A stretch of 64,000 bases of DNA from Metarhizium brunneum. Taxonomy: Eukaryota > Ascomycota > Sordariomycetes > Hypocreales > Clavicipitaceae. The notes beneath the pieces were generated by a model. That model did not search any database, was not told the DNA's origin, and was given only the letters and a program-made list of their open reading frames with translations. Positions 1 to 11,824 of this stretch are shown here, piece after piece (position 1 is the stretch's first letter; each line of letters starts with the position of its first letter). Location of the stretch: positions 3,472,001-3,536,000 of the forward strand of contig NC_089427.1 of NCBI RefSeq assembly GCF_013426205.1, read 5' to 3'. Made by a program: the position numbers and the translations under genes.

Positions 1-1195
1 TATATTTTTAAATTAAAATATAATTAAATATATTTTTAATTAAAATAAAAAAATATTTAATTAAAATATTATATTTTAAATAAAAACTTTTAAAATAAAA
101 AATAAAAATAATTAATAATAATTAAATAATAATTTTAAAATTTAATTTAAATATACTTATTAAATATTAAGTTTATATAAATTTTATAAATATATATAAA
201 TTAAATATATATTAATTATATATATATATAAAAAATAAATAATAATATTAATATATATATAAAAAAAAAATCTTAATATATAAAAAAAATTATTATTTAA
301 ATTATTTTAATATAAAATAAAAAATTATATAATATACTTATTATTAAATTATTTAAAATATATAATAAATAAAGCTAAAAAATAATATAAATAATAATAT
401 AAAATATTAATAATATATAAATAAATATAATAAATATTAAATATACTTAAATAAAAAAACCTTAAAAAAATTATAAAATTAATATATTATAATAAATAAT
501 AATTAAATAAATAATATAATAAATAAAAGTTTAACCTTAAATATAATAAAAAATATATAATAAATTATAATAACTTAAAATATAAAAAATATAAAAAAAT
601 AAAAAATTAAATTTATAATTATTTATATTAAATATTTAATAATAAATTTTACTTTAAGTATTTATAAAATAAAATAAAATTTATAAAATAATATTAAAAA
701 ATAAAATAATAAATTATAAAAAAATTTATTTTAAAAAACTTAAAAAATAAAATATATTATTTATAAAAAAGTTATAAATTAATATAAAAAAAAAATATTA
801 ATAATTTTTAATATAATTAAAAATAAATAAAATAATAAAATAATATTAAATATTAAAATTATAAAATATTATATTTATATATTTATAAATAATAATATAA
901 TAAGTAATTATATTTTACTTAAAATTATTAATTATTATTAATTATTATAAAAATATAAAAAAATATTATATAAGTTAATTAATATTAAAAAAAAACTTTT
1001 TACTTATAATAATAAAATTATTAATTAAAAAATTAATTATTTTAAAATATAAATTTAAAATTATTTAAAAGTAATTTAATTTAATATTATAAATATATTA
1101 AAATATAACTTAATATTAAAGTACTTATAATTATAAAAAAGTAATTTATTAATTAATTAAAAAATAAGCTAATTAAAATAAAATAAAATTTTAAG
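1..1195 (+). mobile_element. Element C, left fragment (RIP-degraded Ty3/Gypsy)
   Basis: This stretch is nearly pure A+T and has no usable ORF. Its right end reads directly into the sequence that resumes at 16873. Across that junction the reverse complement aligns with the gag-protease interval of element A around 9430-9500. This is therefore the upstream half of an element whose coding strand is plus, cut by the insertion of element B. Its 5' LTR lies left of the window. Almost no CpA or CpG remains, which is the classic result of RIP acting on both strands. No gene function is left. Confidence 0.85.
1191..1195. repeat. Target-site duplication of element B, left copy
   Basis: TTAAG immediately before the first LTR base of element B. 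The same five bases follow its other LTR at 16868-16872. Element C reads continuously through the site if B and one copy are removed. Confidence 0.85.
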
Positions 1196-1635
1196 TGTAA
1201 TAGCTAAGGTTCCTAAGGGATAAACTAATTATAGTTTATATTAGTAAAGCTACTAGAGCAGTTAATCTAAGTAGTTAAGTATTATATTAATAATAGGTTA
1301 TAAATTATAACTAAGTAATTAGAGTTAAAAAGTTATAAGTAAAGCTTATTTAATATAATAATTTATATTAAAAGCTAAGAAATTAAAGTTTATTTATAAA
1401 ATAAAATTAAGGGTTTTTATATATTATAATAAATTACTTTTCTTATTATAATATTTTTTTTTAAATTATTATTATAACTATAATTTTACTTATATAAATT
1501 ATAGTCCCTTTTATAATTTAAATATAATAATTACTTTAACTATTAATCTATTATTTGCTTTACTTATATTATCTTATAGCTTATATAGCTAGCTTAACTT
1601 ATAGCTTATTTCCTATATATAACTAGGTTATAATA
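1196..1635 (-). repeat. LTR of element B (3' LTR in coding sense)
   Basis: 440 bp, aligning along its length with the element A LTR but heavily C-to-T and G-to-A changed. The first nine bases are TGTAATAGC against TGTAACGGC in A. The interval at about 1420-1550 differs in kind from A. Confidence 0.85.
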
Positions 1636-4600
1636 TAATATCCCCTTTTTTATAGTTTTATTTTTAAGACTTAAGTTTTATTTTATAAATAGTTTTATAG
1701 CTTTTTTTTTATTAATAAGTTCTCTTTTTTTTTTATTTTTTAAGATATTTTATTAATATTATATCTGGTTATATTTTTAAGCTAAAATCAAATATAAAAA
1801 AAAATAATAATTATAAATATATTAATTTTATTAATATTATAAATTTATTTAATTATTTTATAAATATATTTTATACTTATTATTTTAAAAATAATAAATC
1901 TTATTATATAATAAATAAGAAATTATAATATAATAAGTATATATAGTATAATTACTTATATAATAGTATTTTAATAGCTTTTTCTTATAAGTATTATTAT
2001 AGCTCTTATTTTATTTATATTCTTTTATTAATAATATTTCTTAATAATATACTTATTAAAGTAATAAAAGAAATTAAAGTTAAAAAAGAAAAAAGCAGGT
2101 AATAAGCTATTAAAGCTTTATATATAGCTAATTAACTTTTAGTCTTAGCTTTTTATAGCTATAAATTAATTAGCTTAAATATAAAAAATCTAAAATTATA
2201 TTAAAAATAAAAGTTCAGAATTATTTTATTATAATATAATAAAGTTAAATACTAAGAATAAAATTCTACTTATTTTAAATACTTATAAATATTAAGTAAT
2301 AAATAATTTAAGTATAATAAATATTCTTAAAAAAAGTAATTAATTTACTTTTAGGTTAAGTAAAAAGTTCTTAGATTTAAGTCCTTTTATACTTTTTATA
2401 CTTTTTAGTAAAATTACTTTAATAAGTATTAATAATTCTTTAAATATTTTATAGGTTTTTATATATTTTCCTTATTTTTATAGTTTTTTTATTTAATAAA
2501 ATATTAATATATTTTATTTCTTATTTTTATATTTAAAATTTATTTAACTTTATATTTTATTTTATTTATAATTTTAATATTTTTTTTTATTAATATATTA
2601 TTTAATATTTTTTTAAGAAGTAAAATATATATTATAAAATAATTTCTTATAATTTTTAATAATAAAAGTTTATAGTTATTTATTAATATTTATTTTTTAA
2701 TAATAAATAATCTTAATTTTTTATAATTTAATTTATTACTTAGTTATATTATTTTAATATTTTATTAAAGTAAGTAAATTATATTTTTCTCCCTAAAAAT
2801 TAGTTTTTTTAATCTTTTTTAATTATAATATTATACTATTCTCTTTTATATAAATTATAATATTACTTGTTTTGCTTATAATTCTTTACGCTGTGTTTAG
2901 AATACTTTAGAATTAAATTTATAATTAATATAAGCTAGTATTTACTTTATTAATTCTAATATTAAGCTATTATAAGCTAATTATACTATAAGTAACTATT
3001 TTACTTAATTATCCTATTAATAATTAATATAATATTATAGGTATTATTTAAGTATTTAGTTTAATTTTTTTATTTATTTATTTATTTATAAATAATATAT
3101 AATACTTAATTTATAATTTATTTTAAGTTATATTATAAGTACTTATTAAAACTTAAAAGTAAATATATTTTTTTTATTTAATATAATTTTTTTTAATAAT
3201 TTATAATTACTTATTATTATTTATAAAAATATATATATAAGTTTTTTTATATTATTTACTTTTTTATATAATAAAAAGTATTTATACTTTATAAGTTTAT
3301 TTATAATTATAAATATATTATTATATTTTATATTAATTATTAGTTTTTTTAATATTAATAGCTTTATAATATAATTAAAAGCTATTAATTTTTATAATTA
3401 TATTAATATTAATAATAATTATAATTTTTTATATAGCTTATATTATAAAGCCTTACTTTTTTTATATTATATATATTTATTAATAACTTTTTTAATTATT
3501 TTCTTAATTTTTAAGAAATTATATTATTATTATATTTTATTTAATATTTTATAGATTTTTTAATATTTATAAACTAAGTATTTATATATTTCTTTAATAT
3601 ATTTTTCTTATAAGTTTAATAATATTTAGATTTTTTTTTTATATATTAGTACTTTTTTTAAGTAATATATATATTTTATTAATATATTTTTAATATATTA
3701 GATATTATTTATTACTTATTAATATATTTTATTATATATTAGGTTTTTTTTTTATACTTTTAATATAATATTTAATTATTTTTATTAAAAATTATTATTT
3801 TTATTAATCTTAAAAAGTTATTTTATTATTATAAATACTTTTATATTATAATTATTTTTTTAACTTAAAGTATTTATTTATTTATTTTTAGATTTTTTTT
3901 AATAAATAATTTTATAATTAAATTCTAAAAAATATTTAACTTATTAAATTTATTATTTATTTAATTATTATATTATTATAAAATAAAAAATATTTTTATA
4001 ATTAATATATACTTTAATTTTATATTTATTTTTTATAAAATAATATTTAAATTTCTTAAAAATATTAATAATTATTAAGAATTTTTTATTATAAATAAAA
4101 TAATTAAATTTTATTTTATAAAGTTTTTTTAAGTAAAATATAATAAAATATAATTTTTTATTATTATTTTATTATTTAATTTATACTTTTAAAATAAAAT
4201 TTAATAAATTAATTTTTAATTTTATTTTTTTTTTTAGGTTAAAAGTTTTTAAAATAAGTTTAAATATAATAAGTTTTTTAATTTTATTAAAAGTATATTA
4301 TACTTTATTATTTTAGTTTTATTACTTATTTTTTTTAATAAGTTTATTTAAAAGTATTATAATTTTATTATAACTTTTAATAAATTTTTTATAATAGTTT
4401 ATAAAGTTTTTAAAACTTTATATATTCTTAATATTTTTTAATATTAGTTAGTTTTTTATTATTTTAATTTTTATTTTTTTTATTTATATTTTATTTAATT
4501 ATATTATATATTTTAAGAAGTTTATTTTTTAAGTATAAAATTTACTTTTTATTAGTTTTATTAATAACTTTATATTTTATAATATTTATAATACTTTATA

Positions 4601-5052
4601 TATATATTTTTTATGGTTTTTTAAGGTTTTTAAAAAAATTAATATATTATTTAAATATATTATTATAAAATTATTTAAATATTTTTATAATATATTATTA
4701 ATTATTTATTAAAATATTATTAATATATTAATAAGCTTAAATAATATTATTAAGTATTTAAATAATTTAAATTTTATTTTAAAAATTATTTTTTATTTAT
4801 AATTTTTTTTTATTTAAATTAAATTATATATTTTTTTTAGGTTTAAAATAATAAATTAATTTATATTATATAATTAATTTTATAATTTAAAAATAAGTAA
4901 TAATAATATTTAATTTTTTATAATAATTATATTTAATTATTAATAATTTATTATTAATTATAATTTCTTATTTTTCTTAGAAATAAATATAATTAAGTAT
5001 TTAGCTTTTAATATAAATACTTTAATATAGCTTTTTATTAATATTTTATTAA

Positions 5053-5057
5053 TATAT
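5053..5057. repeat. Target-site duplication of element A, left copy
   Basis: TATAT before the LTR at 5058, matching 12913-12917. Such a match can arise by chance in A+T-rich DNA. Here element B resumes in register on the far side, which supports it. Confidence 0.8.
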
Positions 5058-5503
5058 TGTAACGGCTAAGGTTCCCAAGGGATAAACTAGTCGTAGTTTA
5101 TGTTGGCAGAGCCACTAGGGCAGTCAATCTGAGCAGTTGGGTGTTACGTTGGTAATAGGTCGTAGACCGTAACCAGGTGATCAGAGTTAAAGAGTTGTAA
5201 GCGAAGCTTATTTAATGTAATGATCGGTGTTGAAAGCTAAGGAGCTAGAGTTTATCTATGAAGCGAATTTGGGGGTCCTTATATACTACGGCGTTCACCC
5301 GTTGTTCACTGAAGTCCTGGTGAACTATGGTTATATGCGTGCTACTGGTTTGTCTGGAGTTCACTGAATAGTTAGTGAACTCTCCCCTATTGGCGGCCTG
5401 TTCTGACTATTAATCCGTTACCTGCTGTGCCTGCGCCGTCCCGTGGCTTATGTAGCCGGCCTAACCTGCGACCTACGCTGCAGCTTGTGACTGGGTTGTA
5501 ACA
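5058..5503 (-). repeat. LTR of element A (3' LTR in coding sense)
   Basis: 446 bp, the same length as its partner at 12467-12912 and differing from it only at C/T positions on the plus strand as far as I compared by eye. It contains an inverted repeat at about 5358-5383 with 9-bp arms (GAGTTCACT and AGTGAACTC) that is kept in the partner LTR. Confidence 0.95.
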
Positions 5504-5520
5504 TGATGTCCCCTCTCCTA
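5504..5520 (-). other. Polypurine tract of element A
   Basis: On the minus strand a purine-rich run containing GGAGAGGGGA lies just upstream of the 3' LTR. This is the expected position and composition of the plus-strand primer for reverse transcription. The same run survives, degraded, beside the LTRs of elements B and C. Confidence 0.7.
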
Positions 5521-5625
5521 TGGTCTTGCTCTTAAGATCTAAGCCTTGTTTCATAAATAGTCCTGTTTGCCCTTTCTTCTGTTGGTTGTAAGTGTTCTGC
5601 TTCCTTGTAATGTCCTTTCTTCACC

Positions 5626-6301
5626 ATGTCTAACCGTGTGGATAAACCTAAGAGATCCTGTTCTACTACTAATCGCGTTGCGACCGCCGCCTTTATTTGT
5701 GAACAGGGTTTTGAGGTATCGCCCTGTAGTTGTTGTTTTGAAAAGAAGAGTTCTTATTGGGTTGTTGAGAGCATTGGTCGTTGCGCTCTTTGTTATTCTC
5801 TGGGTTGTTCTTGTGATAGTTCTTGCACTCCCATGGCGAACTGTACGTGCGGGGTTTTCCTGCTGTAGTGTGTACTGCTGATGTGTTCTAGTAAACCGTA
5901 TTACCGAGGAACTTCGTCGGCTCGAGAAGGAGGAGGAATTGACGGAGGAACTGTTAATTGAGAGGCGTTGTAAGGCTTAGCTGGAAATAGATGAGGCCTT
6001 AAATCGTTTAATGCGTCTTCGGCGCATGCGTTGTCATTTGCGTGAGAAGGGTCTAGAAATGGCTTGTTGTGACTTCGCTTTTCTGGAGGAGATGGAGAAT
6101 GCGGATTGAAAGAAGGAGGAGGAGGAGGCTTGGAAGCGTGAATTGGAGCAGGTTTAACGGTAAGAGTCTGAGGCTGTTTGAGATGCTTAAGACTGGGGTG
6201 CCTTTGATGTTTTGGACTGGGGCGCTTTGCTTAGCGCTGAGTTGTAAGCTGCTGGTGATACTGCCGTAGCAGGTGCTGGTAATTCTTTAGGTGTTCTGTA
6301 G
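5626..6301 (+). pseudogene. Antisense accessory ORF of element A: Zn2Cys6-like finger plus coiled coil, spliced
   Basis: This ORF lies on the strand opposite gag-pol, between the chromodomain and the 3' LTR. Exon 1 (5626-5842) is rich in Cys. Cys34, Cys37, residue 44, Cys53, Cys56 and Cys63 have the spacing x2, x6, x8, x2, x6 of a fungal Zn2Cys6 finger, including the paired Lys after the second Cys; residue 44 is Tyr rather than Cys. A consensus intron at 5843-5891 (donor GTACGT, branch CTGAT, acceptor TTCTAG) joins it to exon 2, which starts ITEELRRLEKEEELTEE and is a Leu/Glu/Arg-rich coiled coil. Exon 2 is broken by TAG at 5978, then by TGA and TAA codons, each one C-to-T step from CAG, CGA or CAA. 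The ancestor probably ran to the TAG at about 6299. Function is not known; a DNA-binding role is inference. Confidence 0.6.
5843..5891 (+). other. Predicted 49-nt intron in the antisense ORF
   Basis: The donor GTACGT, a CTGAT branch-like site 12-16 nt before the end, and acceptor TTCTAG all fit fungal introns. Removing it joins the Cys-rich exon in frame to the coiled-coil exon. Without splicing the ORF stops at 5868. Confidence 0.6.
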
Positions 6302-7541
6302 GTTCTTATGTGTTTTCCTTGTCTTTATAGTTTTTCTATTTAATGAGATATTGGCGTGTTTTGTTCTTTGTTCTTATGTCTAGGATCTGTTCCACTTCGT
6401 ATTCTGTTTTGTTTATGACTTTGATGTCTTTTTCTGCTGGTGCGTTGCTTGGTGCCTTTTTAAGGAGTGAAATGTGTACTATAGGATGATTTCTTATAGT
6501 CTTTGGTAACGAAAGTTTATAGTTGTTTGTTGATATTCGTTTTTTGATGGCGAATGGTCCTAATTTTTTGTAATCCAATTTGTCGCTTGGTCGTGTTGTT
6601 TTGATGTTTCGTCGGAGTAGGTAGACCATGTCTCCCTCCCCAAAGATTGGTCCCTTTAATCTTTTTTGATTATGGTATTATGCCATTCTTTTTCGTATGA
6701 ATTCCAGTTCGTGTCGCATTTCTTCGTGCAATTTTTTTAGTTTATCTGCTTGTAGCATCGCTCGTTCTGCTTGCGGTCCTTCACGCTGTATTCGAAATAC
6801 TTCGGGATTAAATCCGTAATTGGCGTAGGCTGGTGTTTGCTTTGTTGATTCCGATATTGAGTTATTGTAAGCTAATTGCGCTGTAGGTAACTATTTAACC
6901 CAATTGTCCTGTTGATGGTTGATGTAGTATCGCAGATACTGTTTAAGCGTCTGGTTTAATCTTTCCGTTTGTCTATCTGTCTGTGGATGATATGTAGTGC
7001 TTAACTTGTGATTTGTTCTAAGTTGTGCTATAAGTGCTTGCCAAAACTTAGAAGTAAATGTACTTCCTCTGTCCGATATGATTTTTTCTGGCAGTCCATG
7101 GTTGCTTGTTATTGTTCGTAAGAATATATATGCAAGTTTTTCTGTATTGCTTGCTTCTTTGTACGGTAGAAAGTATCTATACTTTGTGAGTCTATTCGTG
7201 ACCACGAATATGCTGTTATATTCCACATTGGTTATTGGTTCTTTTGACATTGGTAGCTTCGTAATATGATTGAAAGCTATTGATTCCTATGGTCGTGTTA
7301 GTACTGGTAATGGTTGCAATTCTCTGTATAGCTTATGTTGTGAAGCCTTACTTTTTCCGTATTGTATGTATTTGTTGATAACCTTTTTGACTACTTTCTT
7401 GATTCCTGAGAAATCGTATTGTCGTTGTATCTTATCTAGTGTTTTGTGGATTCCTTGATGTCTGTAAACTGGGTGTTCATGCATTTCTTTAATGCATTCT
7501 TCTTGTAAGTCTGGTGGTATCCAGATTTTTTCTCTATACAT
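6242..7541 (-). pseudogene. Integrase and chromodomain remnant of element A
   Basis: 7541-7287 carries the His-rich start of an HHCC zinc domain, with at least one Cys now Tyr. 7250-6891 carries the catalytic core: the first Asp of DD35E appears as Asn in VVTNRLTKYR, while ISDRGSTFTS and the Glu of QTERLNQ remain. After GPFAIKKRIS and similar segments (6629-6336), a chromodomain begins at EYEVEQILDI and runs through two in-frame stops standing at usual Trp positions, followed by EPTEHLKN. Chromodomains direct chromovirus integration to methylated histone H3, which suits a nested heterochromatic block. Confidence 0.85.
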
Positions 7542-7754
7542 TGGTACTCCTCCTGGGTAGTATGTGCATCTTATTGGTACGTCTCTAATGTATTGGATAT
7601 TGTTTGTTGCCTATTGGTGTATTTTGCTGTATACTGGGTTTTCTTTTTGTACTTTTAATATGGTATTCAGTTGTCTTTGCTGGAAATTACCATTTTTATT
7701 GATCTTAAGGAGTTGTCCTGTTGTTGTAGGTACTCTTGTATTGTAGTTGCTTCT

Positions 7755-9100
7755 TTGACTTAGAGCGTCTGCTCGTTTGTTCTTGGATCCTTTTTGATGG
7801 ATGATTTTGTAGTTGAATTCTGAAAGATATTTGGCCTATTGAATTTGTTGTCTATTTAATTGTTGTGTTGTTGTAAAATGAGAGATGTTCTTATGATTGG
7901 TATACACCTTAACTTTGTGTTTGCTTCCCATGAGATAGTGTTTAAATTCCTTGAAAGTATTGATGATTGCTAGGAATTTTTTGTTGTAGATGGGGTAGTT
8001 GAGTTCTGCTCTATGAAGTTTCTTTGAGTAGAACGTAATAGGGTGTAGTTTTTTGTTATTGTCTCTTTGTCTAACTTGTGCTCCTAGAGCAAAGTCTGAT
8101 GAGTTGGTTTTTAATTCTGTTTCCTTTTTTGGGTTAAAGGTTCTTAAAACAGGTTTGGATGTGATGAGTTCTTTGATCTTGTTAAAGGTATATTGCGCCT
8201 TATTGTTCTAGTCCTACTGCTTATTCTTTTTGGTGAGTTTATCTAAGGGTGCTGCGATTTCGCCGTAGCTCTTGATGAATCTCTTGTAATAGTTCGTAAA
8301 GCCTTTAAAGCTTTATATGTCCTTGATATTCTTCGGTGTTGGCTAGTTCTTTACTGCCTTAATCTTTGTTTTTTCTATTTGTATCTTGTTTGGTTGTATT
8401 GTGTGTCCTAGGAAGTCTACTTCTTGTGTATGGAACTTATATTTTGCTGGTTTAAGTAATAGTTTAGCGTCTTGTAGTGTTCTTAGTACCGTGTGTACGT
8501 GTTCCTTGTGGTCTTCTAGGGTTTTCGAGAAGATTAGTATATTATTGAGATATACTACCATGAAGTTATCTAAATATTCTTGTAGTACGCTGTTAATTAT
8601 TTTCTGGAATGTTGCTGGTGTATTGGTGAGCCCTATTGGTATTACTAAATATTTGAATAGTCCGAACTTCGTTCTGAAGGCTGTTATCTATTTGTGACCC
8701 TTCTTTATTCGAATTAAGTTGTATGCTCCTTTTAGGTCTACCGCGGTGAACCAATTTATACCGTGCAATTGGTCCTGTAGTTCCGATATTAGTGGCAACG
8801 GTGTTCTGTCTTTCATGGTAATCGCGTTTAATCGCCGATAATCTATTACTAACCGTAATTTTCCGTTTTTCTTTGGAACAAATATAACTGGGTATCTAGC
8901 TTCTGATGTTGATGCTTTGATATAGCTTTTTGCTAGTATCTCGTTGATGTATTCTCGTAACGTTTCGAGTTCTTTTGCGTTTAAGTTGTAGATCTTGTGG
9001 AATGTTGTTGACTTTCTATCTGTTAATTCGATTTTATGATCCTATTAACTGTGTTTAGGTAATCCGGTTTCTAATTTTTCTGCGAATAATTTTTCGTATT
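7755..9100 (-). pseudogene. Reverse transcriptase and RNase H remnant of element A
   Basis: The minus strand shows FTAVDLKGAYN (about 8755-8720), then the active-site box as VVYLNNILIFS (about 8561-8530). Functional Ty3/Gypsy enzymes have YLDDIL there, so both catalytic Asp codons have become Asn by G-to-A. Next comes DFLGHTI. RNase H follows, with DFALGAQV near 8100 and RADALSQR near 7760. Stops break the frame at several points. The order protease-RT-RNase H-integrase is that of Ty3/Gypsy pol. The enzyme is catalytically dead as sequenced. Confidence 0.85.
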
Positions 9101-9739
9101 TCCGGTATTTCTTAGGGATATTCTTGAGTTTTTCTTCTTTTGTTATTGGGCTTTTGTTGTCTTTATTGTTCTTGTTCCTCTTTTCTCCTTCGAGTTTCTT
9201 GTTTGTGTTCGCGAGGTCTTTCCTTAAGGTGGTAATAACCTTTTGGATCTTGGCTTTTGTCTTCTTGTTGCTTATTGTTGTTTATATCCCGGTTTATAGC
9301 GCCGTCGAGGTTGTTACGGTGGATCTAATTGTTTTGACTGCTTTTTTGCCGCTTGTTTGTTGTTGTTGGTCCTTGGATAACTTGCTTGAAGGTTTTTTTT
9401 CTTTAGAACTTTGTTTATGAGCTAAGTTATGACGAAATTTCGTTCTTTCTTCTAAATTCTGCTGATTTTGTTGGCCTGAAGTCTTGTTCTACTTTAGTTG
9501 GCCTGTCCTCTAGTTGATTAGTGGGTTACTCTCCTATAACTATGGGTACCCTAATACTAGGTCGTGTTCTGATACGTCTATAATATCGAGTTGAATCACT
9601 TTTGAATGACCTTGAATCTGTACTTCGAGATGATCAGTCTCTTGGTTAATGATTCCGTTATTATAGGTAAAAAGTTTTCCTTTGATATTAGTTAACTTGT
9701 ATGGTGCCTTTTTGTGTTTTTACGGTAGTTGGTAACGAT

Positions 9740-11257
9740 TTATAACTCTGGGTGAGATATAATTGCCTATTGCGCTATTGTCTATAAGTATGCGAACGCG
9801 ATGTCCTATGACTTTGGCGTCTAATACCATTTTATTGCTTTGTCCGCTTTTAGTTGCGTTAAGGGTTATTAGCGTCTTTCTCTTTATGCCAGCTTGTAGC
9901 CCTTTTACAGATGGCGTGCCTCGTTTTTTGAGTTTTCTGGAATAGATTCTTCTGCGATTTGTCGTTTCATTTCTTGGTATTATTTTGTAGGTCTAGTTCT
10001 ATTTTGTGGGTGCTTAAAGCAAAACCCATCGTCAAATATTTGATATAGGCGATTGTAAATTTGGTTTTTCATTTCTCCGTGTTTTTTGTATCTTGGGTTG
10101 TCGTAGTTTACCGCATATTTCCTGTTGTATTTGGGGTTGAACTTCTGTTTGTTGTACTACTTATCCAGATTTTATTTATTGTGGTATGTTGATTCTGTGG
10201 TTCCCCTGGGGTCTTTCTGTTTAAGTATGTTTAATGCTCGCTGTGTCCGTTTGTATGCTACTGGTGTTCTACATTGCCACTTATGCTATTCTCTGGCCTT
10301 ATCTACTATATGTTCTGAGCAATTTGGTAGTGGGCATTCTATGTGGTCTTTTGTTTTATATTGAGGTGATTTGAGTAGTAGCTCTTTTTGGTGTGTTGGG
10401 ATTTTTCCCTTATACACATACTGATGCCACTGCCTGTTCTTTGTATATATATGTAACTGGCATGTGTCTGATTTATATATGTTTGTAGGATTTGTATGAG
10501 CTTGGCATTTGATGGGTGTGTTTGAATTGGGTTCCAAGATTATTGTTTGATTGTTATTGATTATCTTTACTCTCTATTCTAGGAGTTCCTATCTGAAGTA
10601 TGGTGCTTTGATTGGATATCTTTTTATCCTGATTGGAAATGTATTTAGTTGTGCCTTGGTTTGAAAGTGTGCCTGGTATATTATAAACGCGTATGATGCC
10701 CATGCTAAATGTGTGTGTTCCGCGTGTCTTGGTGAGAGTCTAGGATTGTCTTCCTTCTCTCCTTCTGGAAACTATAGTGTCTGGTTTTCTATTGCCGTGG
10801 TGGTGTTTACTGCTAGAATAGGAATTGTGAAATGTTTTCCTGTTGGTGCGGGGAAATATTGCTGTACAGCTTGTTCTTGTGTGGCTGTCAGCCTTGTAGG
10901 CGTTTTTTCCTTGTTTCGTTCGTTTTTGGACGCTTCTGGAGTATCTAGGATTGCGTTGTTGTTATCGACGCTTATTTCCCTTACTCTATCTTTCGGTTTG
11001 TTGAAGGTGGTGAGGATTTGTGCGCCTTGCTCCTCCTTATATTGTTGTTCCCTTCGAATCTTCCTTGCTTTTGCTTGTTGTCGCACCCAATTGAGAATTT
11101 CTTGGTGCGAGTCTTCGTCCAAATATTCTGGCGATTTTGGTTTATGGAGTTCCTTTTGTCCCGTTATTGTAAGCGTTCTCTTTTTTATTGATTGTTCGTC
11201 TAGGTTTTCTTGTACTAGTTGTTGGGCTACTTGCAGTCCGTTTCCCATGAAGTTCAT
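9740..11257 (-). pseudogene. Gag C-terminal/protease remnant of element A
   Basis: Minus-strand open blocks at 11257-10772 (161 codons, Lys/Glu/Gln-rich) and 10537-10286 lie between gag and reverse transcriptase and match no motif I can name. Near 9760-9830 the minus strand reads IDNSAIGNYIS. This resembles a retroviral-type aspartic protease site in which the usual Asp-Ser-Gly has become Asp-Asn-Ser through two G-to-A coding changes, which would inactivate it. Confidence 0.55.
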
Positions 11258-11824
11258 AATTTTCTTCTTTGGTTTTCTTGGTTCTTTTGGAAACCATCCT
11301 CTTTCTTGTTTGCTGCTTATGTGAACGTAGCAGTTGTCGTTATAGCAGAAGGTCCAGTTGAGGTTCTTATGTTCTACCTCTGATTTGGTAACTTCGATTT
11401 TCTGTTGGTTAGTAGAATTGAGTTGTTTCTTACCTCCTTCTGGTACTGGCTTCTATTCTTTCCTGGGTTTCTTGTATTTATTGGCGAAATGTCCTGGTTT
11501 TCTGTAGTTGTAGTATTTCTTTTCCTTTTTGTTGTCTTTCTTGGTAGCGTCAAGCTCTATTTGTCTAGGGTTAAGAGTGTGACTATAGGCAATAGGTTCG
11601 TCACGCTTTTTGCGTTGATTGGCTTGGTAACTCTTTCCTTTGGTAGGGTTCTAGGTTCCTTTACCCTGTTTCTTCTGTATGCGTCGCTGATACTGTTTGT
11701 TATCGATTCGTACCGCCATAGCGATGTAATCCGATAAGTTGTCTGGTTTGTTCTCTTTGTAGAGTTTATCTTTGACTTCTTCTTTAAGTTTTTTATAGAA
11801 AGCTGACATAAGAGGTTCGTTCTC

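Noticed and set aside
5567..5881. 104-codon plus-strand frame starting with a hydrophobic Leu/Val-rich segment
   Set aside because: It overlaps the Cys-rich exon in another frame. The signal-peptide look comes from T-rich sequence, and the overlapping frame has far better support.
10713..11324. 203-codon plus-strand frame inside element A
   Set aside because: It is antisense to the gag C-terminal remnant, has no motif and no splice structure, and is most simply a frame left open opposite gag codons.
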